Source of the DNA: an uncultured Ruminococcus sp.
GTDB taxonomy: Bacteria; Bacillota; Clostridia; Oscillospirales; CAG-272
DNA length: 5,422 nucleotides
Assembly: GCA_902783905.1 (NCBI GenBank)
Contig: CACZSP010000091.1
Span: forward strand, 1-5,422
Direction of reading: 5' to 3'
The position numbers and the translations under genes are program-made. How positions within the stretch are numbered: the stretch's first letter is position 1; each line of letters begins with the position of its first letter. The notes under the pieces were generated by a model, which saw only the letters and a list, made by a program, of their open reading frames with translations, had not been told where the DNA came from and made no database searches. This document shows positions 1 to 4,804 of this stretch, one piece after another.

Positions 1-168
1 ATTTTCGGTTTTTTTCCAAAACCGGCGCTCTTTCTCGAACGCAGGTTGAATTTTTCTCGAAAAACGTTCTGTTGCCGATCCGCGAAGATAAGGTATAATA
101 TTTTTCGCAAATTCGAAAACGGATAAAAAAAGATGGACATGCTCTGTACAGTTTTTTCACAAAAGCAC
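1..168. other. AT-rich upstream region without a convincing gene
   Basis: This stretch is clearly richer in A and T than the genes downstream. It contains runs of T and A and several short weak inverted repeats, for example CGGTTTT at 6-12 against AAAACCG at 18-24. Two plus-strand frames are open from the left edge, one to TAA at 96-98 and one to TAA at 124-126. Neither has the GC-rich codon use of the genes in this window, so I do not call the end of an upstream gene, although a short C-terminus cannot be excluded. The only regulatory signal I see here is the weak promoter candidate listed separately. Confidence 0.5.
72..99 (+). promoter_or_regulatory. Weak sigma-70-type promoter candidate (distal)
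   Basis: A perfect -10 hexamer TATAAT lies at 94-99. The best -35 match is TTGCCG at 72-77, which has four of six consensus bases at a 16-bp spacing. There is no extended -10 TG. It points toward the operon and would start transcription near 105-107. In an AT-rich region such a match can arise by chance, so it is a secondary candidate. Confidence 0.3.
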
Positions 169-197
169 TTGACCCCCCCCCCATGTCATGATATAAT
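169..197 (+). promoter_or_regulatory. Sigma-70 promoter of the operon, with poly-C spacer
   Basis: The -35 hexamer TTGACC (169-174, five of six consensus bases) and the perfect -10 hexamer TATAAT (192-197) are separated by exactly 17 bp, the optimum for the housekeeping sigma factor. The predicted start is around G204-G205. The first part of the spacer is a homopolymer of C that also supplies the last two bases of the -35, so gain or loss of C's would alter the spacing. It is the strongest promoter in the window and directs transcription into the gene at 301 and the operon behind it. Confidence 0.75.
173..182. repeat. Homopolymeric C10 tract in promoter spacer
   Basis: Ten consecutive C's run from 173 to 182, covering the last two bases of the -35 and the first eight of the spacer. 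Tracts of this length are prone to slipped-strand mispairing. Poly-C tracts in the same position control phase variation of fimbrial promoters in Bordetella and of opc in Neisseria. The tract is seen directly; a switching role here is inference. Confidence 0.9.
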
Positions 198-226
198 AAA
201 TGCGGGGTGTTCCCTTCATCAATGAT

Positions 227-283
227 AAAATCCGGCAGTATAGACGCCCCCGTACGTGAGCGCCCGTTACTGCCGGATTTTTT
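227..283 (+). terminator. Terminator-like hairpin in the operon leader (possible attenuator)
   Basis: A perfect 14-bp inverted repeat pairs 227-240 with 268-281 around a 27-base loop. The core is TCCGGCAGTA with its complement, flanked by four A's on the left and a run of six T's (278-283) on the right. It looks like an intrinsic terminator, and the A/T flanks would let it work in either direction. It lies downstream of the promoter at 169-197 and only about seven bases before the Shine-Dalgarno of the first gene. A transcript from that promoter must therefore pass it, which suggests attenuation. A plain structural or stability role is also possible. No known riboswitch class was recognised. 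Confidence 0.55.
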
Positions 284-290
284 CCCGCGA

Positions 291-296
291 GAGGTG
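291..296 (+). promoter_or_regulatory. Ribosome binding site of the zinc-ribbon membrane protein
   Basis: GAGGTG, preceded by GA, lies four bases before the ATG at 301 and matches the anti-Shine-Dalgarno end of 16S rRNA. It decides the start at 301 over the in-frame GTG at 256. That GTG has no ribosome binding site and falls inside the loop of the leader hairpin. Confidence 0.7.
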
Positions 297-300
297 TAAA

Positions 301-924
301 ATGAATCTTCCGAAGGATCTGAAAAAATACGCGCTGGGACGGCTGTTCAAAAAACTCGTCCCGTTCGTGCTGCTCGAAGGCGTTGTTGCGGCGGTCGTGA
401 TTCTGTTCGGCGAAAGACTGTTCGGAAAAACAGGTCCGGGATTCAGGATCCCCGCCACCGTGATTTTGTTCCTGGTGCCCGTGTTCATAACAAAGATTTA
501 CACGGTCCTTGCCGACAGCACCTGGTACGGGACCGTAAAAAACGTTTCCGTCAAGACCGTCATGGTTCAGGAAGCATTCAGCAAGGGGGAGCGGGAGGGG
601 ACCTATATGAAAAACATGATTTATCTCACGCTTGAAGAACCGTCCGGAAAAACGAAAATCAGGAAAGCCGACGAAGAAAAGCTTCAGATCAATCGCGGAA
701 AACTCGGAGGAGGAACGAACACGTCGGAGGCCGTGACCGGCCGCTTTTGCGAGGGAGTCACCGCCTTTCACCTTTACGGAACGGATCGCGCAGTCGTGAT
801 TCCGCCCAGCGACTCGAGGTGCGACCGGGAATGCGCCGTGTGTCTGTCGGATAATCCCGCCGGAACGCAAACCTGCCGTGTATGCGGACACACGATTGTC
901 AGCCATGAGATGCTGACGAAATGA
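301..924 (+). CDS. Two-helix membrane protein with C-terminal zinc ribbon
   Basis: This 207-residue protein is not assigned to a named family. After a basic N-terminus it has two hydrophobic segments, at about residues 19-37 and 50-68. A soluble, probably beta-rich region follows (about 75-170), with the pattern LYG...AVVIPP near its end. The C-terminus is a zinc-ribbon-like module with paired cysteines C178-x2-C181 and C192-x2-C195 and the typical NPAG between them; C174, H197 and H202 are close by. It is the first gene of the MoxR/DUF58 operon, with the ATPase gene 12 bases downstream. The helices plus zinc ribbon suggest a membrane-anchored adaptor or partner of the ATPase system, but that role is inference. 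The ATG at 301 is chosen because a Shine-Dalgarno (GAGGTG) sits just before it. Expression is probably affected by the poly-C promoter and the leader hairpin. Confidence 0.85.
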   Translation: MNLPKDLKKYALGRLFKKLVPFVLLEGVVAAVVILFGERLFGKTGPGFRIPATVILFLVPVFITKIYTVLADSTWYGTVKNVSVKTVMVQEAFSKGEREGTYMKNMIYLTLEEPSGKTKIRKADEEKLQINRGKLGGGTNTSEAVTGRFCEGVTAFHLYGTDRAVVIPPSDSRCDRECAVCLSDNPAGTQTCRVCGHTIVSHEMLTK

Positions 925-936
925 AATGGAACCGCT

Positions 937-1890
937 ATGGATAATCAGACATTCACTTCAACACTTACCGACAAAATCTGCGGAAATATCGAAAAGGTGA
1001 TATACGGCAAGCGAACCGTCGCCCGCTTCATAATATGCGCTATGTTCTGCGGAGGGCACGTCCTTCTCGAGGACGTCCCGGGAACCGGCAAAACGCGTTT
1101 GGTCAAAGCGATATCGGCGTCGGTCGGCGCGACCTGCAGGCGCGTCCAGTTCACGCCCGATCTTCTTCCGTCGGATATCACCGGAATCAATTATTTCGAT
1201 CAGTCTTCGGGGACGTTCAAACTCCGCGAAGGCCCCGTTTTTTCTAATTTCCTCCTTGCCGACGAGATAAACCGCGCCACTCCGAGAACGCAGTCGGCGC
1301 TGCTCGAATGCATGGAGGAATCTGCGGTGACGATAGACGGCGAAACGCTGCCGCTCTCTTCCCTTTTCACAGTGCTTGCTACAATGAATCCGCTCGAGTT
1401 TCAGGGGACCTTCCCTCTGCCCGAGGCGCAGATAGACCGCTTTATGATGAAACTTCACGTCGGCTACCCCGACGAAAATAGCGAAAAAAGGATCGTGGAA
1501 CGGGAGTCCGCCGAAGAGCCGGCGGCAATCCCGGGACCCGTCGCGGATATCGGCGAGATCGACGAAGCGCGGCGCGAGATCGCCCGGGTCCGCGTGAGCT
1601 CAGCCGTACGCGATTATATCGTTAAGCTTGTGCGGACCACGCGCGAAGACCGCAATCAATTGAAACTCGGCGTCAGCCCGCGCGGCGCGGTCGCCATGAC
1701 GCGGGCGTCGAAGGCCTGGGCGGCAATGAACGGCAGAGACTACGTCATACCCGACGACGTGAAGGAGCTTGCCCTGCCGGTCCTCGCTCACCGGCTGATA
1801 ACCCAGACACAGTCGAATATACATGCCTCTAAAAGCGGTGAGGATTACGTCGAACACCTGCTGACGACGGTGACCGTCCCGCTGGAGTGA
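937..1890 (+). CDS. MoxR-family AAA+ ATPase
   Basis: This 317-residue ATPase is complete and of normal length for the family. The Walker A motif is LLEDVPGTGKT (residues 43-53, with K52). Walker B is LLADEINRA (106-114, with D109-E110), followed by the MoxR-typical PRTQSALLECMEE. Sensor 1 is the ATMN motif with N151. The arginine-finger region is PEAQIDRF (R168), and sensor 2 is in SPRG (R249), inside the C-terminal lid domain (about 225-290). MoxR proteins are cytoplasmic AAA+ chaperones thought to use ATP to mature or activate partner proteins, often ones with VWA-like domains. The DUF58 gene 13 bases downstream is the expected partner. The ATG at 937 has only a weak ribosome binding site (GGA near 928-930), so translation may be coupled to the gene ending at 924. 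All catalytic motifs are intact. Confidence 0.95.
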   Translation: MDNQTFTSTLTDKICGNIEKVIYGKRTVARFIICAMFCGGHVLLEDVPGTGKTRLVKAISASVGATCRRVQFTPDLLPSDITGINYFDQSSGTFKLREGPVFSNFLLADEINRATPRTQSALLECMEESAVTIDGETLPLSSLFTVLATMNPLEFQGTFPLPEAQIDRFMMKLHVGYPDENSEKRIVERESAEEPAAIPGPVADIGEIDEARREIARVRVSSAVRDYIVKLVRTTREDRNQLKLGVSPRGAVAMTRASKAWAAMNGRDYVIPDDVKELALPVLAHRLITQTQSNIHASKSGEDYVEHLLTTVTVPLE

Positions 1891-1891
1891 C

Positions 1892-1898
1892 GGGGGTG
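1892..1898 (+). promoter_or_regulatory. Ribosome binding site fixing the TTG start of the DUF58 gene
   Basis: GGGGGTG lies five bases before TTG at 1904. Between the in-frame stop TGA at 1871-1873 and TTG 1904 there is no in-frame ATG or GTG; the GTG at 1896 is in another frame and soon meets a stop. TTG is therefore the best start. Confidence 0.65.
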
Positions 1899-1903
1899 CC
1901 GGT

Positions 1904-3097
1904 TTGATCTGGCTTGTTCTGTCCTTCGTCCTGTCCTTTATCGCGGTTTATCTGATCGGGCGCAAACGGTTCCGGAAGCGGATACCGGTCAGTCTGAAAT
2001 ATCATTTCGAGTTCGACCGTGACGAGGTTTTCTCCGGAGAAACGCTTTATCTCGATCAGGTCATAGAAAACGTGACAGACAGGGACATTTCGTTTTTGCA
2101 GTTCGAAACGACGCTTCCCGACGGGCTGCGGTTCGTTTTCGACACCGACGGCGGAAAGATCCGTTACGAGTCTACCGCCGCGAACGTCAGCGATCTGGCC
2201 GCGCACAGCCGCCTGTCAAGACGCTGGCGCGTGACCGCCGCCAAAAGAGGCAGGTATACTGCCGAGCAGGTGCTTCTGCACTGGATCACGAACGACGCGC
2301 TCGGGCTCGACGAACTGTCCGACAAAATAGATCCGGAACCGAGCAAAAAAGGAATACTTACCGTACTTCCGCTGGCGCTCGACAACATCTCCGAACTGAT
2401 CCTCACTCCGACGTTTACCGGCACGCGCACCGTGGAAAACGGCCTTCTCGACGACCCTATGAGCTTTTGCGGCATTCGCGATTACGACGTTCACGACCCG
2501 TTCCGGTCGATCGCCTGGAAACAGAGCGCGCGGCTCGGACGGCTCGTGGTGCACCGGCACGAAACGCCGCGCGACGACCGGTTCAATATTGTTTTGAATA
2601 TGCAGTCGATCATAATCGAGCCGCGTCCGCCCGAACTTGACGCCCCCGAAAAGATCGAGCCCTGTATTTCGGTCGCGGCGTCGCTGCTCGATCATTTTAT
2701 GCGTCAGGGCGTCACGACCAGACTGATCGCCAACACCGATCCCGACGGGCTCCCGGGTTCGCCTTTGCGCGCGGACGGTACCGGCAGCAGGATCTTCGGC
2801 AGCGACGAGTTTTCGGAAAAAGACGGCGTAATGCAGGCATGGCGCGTTCTGGCGCAGCTGCCGCCGCGCATTTCGGTCACCGTCGAACAAATGATGGACG
2901 ATATTCTCGCCAATCCCGAATATTACGTCCGCGACGGTAATATTATCTTCGTGAGCGCTTTCATCAACGACCGGATGCTCAACTTTCACCGGCTGATGAA
3001 GGAAAAAGGGCTCAAGGTGGTTTTTTACACCTGCGGCTCGAGACACGAATACGCGCGCTTCCCCGGAGACGTAGAGATATACGTAAAGTATTTATAA
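1904..3097 (+). CDS. DUF58 domain-containing protein (MoxR partner)
   Basis: This 397-residue protein has one hydrophobic N-terminal helix (about 2-19) followed by a basic stretch, RKRFRKR, which suggests a membrane anchor with the rest in the cytoplasm. Many relatives have two N-terminal helices. A beta-rich region follows (about 28-125). The DUF58 signature is at 190-210, where GIRDYDVHDPF and RSIAWKQSAR match the family pattern of Gly-x-Arg-x-Tyr ... Asp-x-x-Arg-x-Ile-x-Trp-x-x-Ser-Ala-Arg. The region after it (about 225-395) should form the VWA-like fold, but FNIVLNMQS (227-235) lacks the Asp-x-Ser-x-Ser metal-site motif. DUF58 proteins are usually encoded next to MoxR ATPases, as here, and are their presumed clients or effectors; the precise function is unknown. 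The start is a TTG. Confidence 0.9.
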   Translation: MIWLVLSFVLSFIAVYLIGRKRFRKRIPVSLKYHFEFDRDEVFSGETLYLDQVIENVTDRDISFLQFETTLPDGLRFVFDTDGGKIRYESTAANVSDLAAHSRLSRRWRVTAAKRGRYTAEQVLLHWITNDALGLDELSDKIDPEPSKKGILTVLPLALDNISELILTPTFTGTRTVENGLLDDPMSFCGIRDYDVHDPFRSIAWKQSARLGRLVVHRHETPRDDRFNIVLNMQSIIIEPRPPELDAPEKIEPCISVAASLLDHFMRQGVTTRLIANTDPDGLPGSPLRADGTGSRIFGSDEFSEKDGVMQAWRVLAQLPPRISVTVEQMMDDILANPEYYVRDGNIIFVSAFINDRMLNFHRLMKEKGLKVVFYTCGSRHEYARFPGDVEIYVKYL

Positions 3098-3104
3098 AAT
3101 GATG

Positions 3105-3111
3105 AAAGGAG
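3105..3111 (+). promoter_or_regulatory. Ribosome binding site fixing the GTG start at 3119
   Basis: AAAGGAG lies seven bases before GTG at 3119, an ideal spacing. Two nearby ATGs at 3099 and 3102 share one frame, which ends at a TGA (3120-3122) after seven codons. The GTG is thus the supported start. Confidence 0.7.
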
Positions 3112-3118
3112 TTTCACC

Positions 3119-4519
3119 GTGAACGCGGAAAAAGCCCGTGATCTTCGCTGGCTTCGCCTGTATAAACTGATCGCCTGCGTCGGCGTCGCGGCGATCATCC
3201 CGCCGGTCTTCGACGGACTGTCTTCCTGGATCGCCAGGCAGTATTCAACGGCGGGCGCCGTTCTGCTGGTTCCGCTGCTCCTTTCCGTCGGATACGCGAT
3301 ACAGTCGCTTTTTCTCACCGGCAGACGTCGTGATGAATCCGGAACGATAGATCACGGTTTCGAGGCTGATATCGAAAAGATCCCGCTCGCGAGGAAAGCG
3401 CCCGCTATGGCGCTCGCGACGATTGCCGGAATAATTGCCGGCGCCGCGGGAAAATCCGTCTTTCAGTCGCTGCTCGGAGACGACTCGAACGTCGAGTTCG
3501 GTTTTCCGCTTTTCCTTGCCGCGTGCGTGCTGACGGCGATCGGAGGATGCCTGCTCGGGCCGCTGAAATTCCATCAGATTCTCTCGATACGTACGGTCAT
3601 CGGCACTCTGTTTGTTTTTTCACTTGTGTTTGCCTTTGAGATCGTCACCGGCACCGACGGCGGGGTTGATCTGCTGTTCGTATCCTGCTTCTTCATTTAC
3701 GCACTCTGTCTCTGTATACTGATGAATCAGGAATACGTGACGAAGCCGGCATCCACCTTCGATACCTGCCACGCGACTCCACGTCTGCGGACAGCAGGCA
3801 TTATGGCGGTGGTCAGACTTGTCGCGACGGTGATCCTTTTCCAGATCCCGATTCTGTCTTCGCTCTCGCTTGTCGTGATACCCTTCCGTTTCTTCAAATA
3901 CTTCGGCGTGAGGGAGATCTTTCAGTTCCCGGTAAAGGGCGCCGTCGCGCTGAATATCGCCCTTTTTGCAGGCGGGTTCGTTATGATCGCCGCCGCCGTC
4001 GTCCGGATAATCGCAAAGGCATGCCGCGTAACCGGAGACTCTGTTCGCGAACTGATCGCAAACATCGCGGGACGGATCAGGGAAGCCGTTCTGCGCCTGT
4101 TCGGACGGCTGTTCGGAAAAAAAGCCGCGGGGCTCTTCCGCGCAGAACGTCCGCTGCGGCTCGAGACGCCGCATTACGTCGACGTTTTGACTTACGTCGC
4201 GCCGAAAAAGGCTGCTCGGATGCCGGTGAGTTATTCCTCGTTCCGGAAGCGGCTGAAATCCTGCCGGACGGATCGCGAAAGGTTCTGCTTTGCGTACCGC
4301 GTGCTCGTCGGACACCTTTGCGCGGCGGATATAGGAATAAAAAGGGCTTTCACACCGCTTGAAATGGTAAAAGCGGTGGAAAGCCGGACTGATATCGGTG
4401 ATTTTGAAAGACTGACAGGAATCTTTATCGCCGAGCTGTACGGCGACGCCGGAACCGTCTCCCCTGAGGACGTGTCGAGGATAAGCGATATTTTGAGATC
4501 ATGCCTGATGGAACATTGA
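3119..4519 (+). CDS. Multi-pass membrane protein with DUF4129-like C-terminus
   Basis: This 466-residue protein has about seven or eight hydrophobic segments, roughly at residues 13-32, 45-66, 94-112, 129-148, 156-177, 185-203, 227-257 (one or two helices) and 273-298. A basic amphipathic stretch (about 300-345) is followed by a soluble tail. In the tail, FAYRVLVGHL (391-400), FTPLEMVKAV (411-420) and ERLTGIFIAELYGD (430-443) resemble DUF4129, the cytoplasmic tail of TgpA-type membrane transglutaminases. Such proteins normally sit beside MoxR and DUF58, which fits this operon. No transglutaminase core with its Cys-His-Asp triad is visible between helices and tail. It is therefore best called a TgpA-like membrane protein without the enzyme domain; its role is unknown. 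It is the last gene of the operon. Recognition of DUF4129 is by pattern only and is moderately sure. Confidence 0.8.
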   Translation: MNAEKARDLRWLRLYKLIACVGVAAIIPPVFDGLSSWIARQYSTAGAVLLVPLLLSVGYAIQSLFLTGRRRDESGTIDHGFEADIEKIPLARKAPAMALATIAGIIAGAAGKSVFQSLLGDDSNVEFGFPLFLAACVLTAIGGCLLGPLKFHQILSIRTVIGTLFVFSLVFAFEIVTGTDGGVDLLFVSCFFIYALCLCILMNQEYVTKPASTFDTCHATPRLRTAGIMAVVRLVATVILFQIPILSSLSLVVIPFRFFKYFGVREIFQFPVKGAVALNIALFAGGFVMIAAAVVRIIAKACRVTGDSVRELIANIAGRIREAVLRLFGRLFGKKAAGLFRAERPLRLETPHYVDVLTYVAPKKAARMPVSYSSFRKRLKSCRTDRERFCFAYRVLVGHLCAADIGIKRAFTPLEMVKAVESRTDIGDFERLTGIFIAELYGDAGTVSPEDVSRISDILRSCLMEH

Positions 4520-4533
4520 ACAAGTCGCGTACT

Positions 4534-4584
4534 TAAGGCAATACCGCACAATTCGACGCACGCGAATTGTGCGGTATTGCCTTA
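4534..4584. repeat. 22-bp perfect palindrome with 7-base loop
   Basis: The arms 4534-4555 and 4563-4584 are exact reverse complements over 22 bases, with the loop ACGCACG (4556-4562). The left arm begins TAAGGCAATACCGC. It starts 14 bases after the stop codon of the operon, so a terminator or 3'-end stabilising hairpin is likely. There is no T-run after the stem in either direction, so it is not a standard intrinsic terminator. The arms look like a palindromic intergenic repeat that I recall from gut clostridial genomes, but I cannot verify this. Confidence 0.8.
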
Positions 4585-4610
4585 GATTGGCGAGAGCTTG
4601 TTTCGCAATC
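4585..4610. repeat. Small imperfect hairpin
   Basis: GATTG (4585-4589) pairs with CAATC (4606-4610). After a bulged G4590, CGA (4591-4593) pairs with TCG (4603-4605). It directly abuts the 22-bp palindrome. The function is unknown; it is probably part of the same repeat-derived spacer. Confidence 0.4.
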
Positions 4611-4620
4611 GGTCTTTCAG

Positions 4621-4720
4621 TGACACCTCATCCGGCCGCTTCGCGTCCACCTTCCCCTCACTCTATATTCAGCACCGCGATCTTTGCAGATCGCAGAGGG
4701 GAAGGCTGAGACGCGGGCGG
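4621..4720. repeat. Probable copy of a dispersed intergenic palindromic element
   Basis: The plus strand begins TGACACCTCATCCGG and then has nested inverted repeats. CCGC (4636-4639) pairs with GCGG (4717-4720), CGCGTC (4642-4647) with GACGCG (4710-4715), and the perfect 10-bp CCTTCCCCTC (4650-4659) with GAGGGGAAGG (4696-4705). The combination of CACCTCATCCG and CCTTCCCCT with its complement is one I recall as a recurrent intergenic element of gut Clostridia, in which the two 10-mers are usually almost adjacent. Here 36 bases separate them and contain a further hairpin. No coding potential was seen. Family membership rests on memory, not on a search. Confidence 0.55.
4677..4694. repeat. Hairpin inside the intergenic element
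   Basis: GCGATCT (4677-4683) and AGATCGC (4688-4694) form a perfect 7-bp stem with the tetraloop TTGC. It stands between the two arms of the CCTTCCCCTC palindrome and stacks at its tip, which makes the whole element a long branched or extended hairpin. Confidence 0.6.
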
Positions 4721-4747
4721 TTATTTCGGTTCCACTGTCGTTATTAT

Positions 4748-4804
4748 AACAACGTCGGCCGCGCGGATATTCCCGATAAAGGAACACGTGCGGCCGACGT
4801 TGTT
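4748..4804 (-). terminator. Hairpin at the 3' end of the PHP-chagasin gene, likely terminator
   Basis: An 18-bp stem with one G-T pair joins 4748-4765 and 4787-4804; its outer 15 bp are perfect (AACAACGTCGGCCGC and complement). The loop is 21 bases and holds a further TTCC/GGAA pairing. On the minus strand the stem begins within the TGA stop codon of the gene ending at 4804. The bases after the stem on that strand are ATAATAAC, AT-rich but without a T-run. It may act as a terminator for the minus-strand gene and a roadblock for the converging operon, but it is not a textbook intrinsic terminator. Confidence 0.5.

Noticed and set aside
1..126. C-terminal end of an upstream plus-strand gene
   Set aside because: Two frames are open from the edge (to 98 and to 126), but the sequence is AT-rich and low in complexity, unlike the other genes. 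It cannot be settled without the preceding sequence.
256..300. Upstream GTG start giving 15 extra residues on the zinc-ribbon protein
   Set aside because: It has no ribosome binding site and lies in the loop of the leader hairpin; ATG 301 has a good Shine-Dalgarno.
157..906. Long minus-strand ORF opposite the first gene
   Set aside because: It is a shadow of the 301-924 gene. It runs through the leader hairpin and poly-C tract, has no domain-like pattern or supported start, and the plus-strand protein has clear helices and a zinc ribbon.
2216..3046. 276-codon minus-strand ORF opposite the DUF58 gene
   Set aside because: Its residue make-up (many Arg, His and Gln) is typical of the antisense of a GC-rich gene. 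The plus strand carries the DUF58 signature.
4534..4804. CRISPR array, attC site or a single transposon for the convergent spacer
   Set aside because: The repeats are different palindromes, not direct repeats with spacers. There is no transposase, no matching outer ends and no visible target-site duplication.
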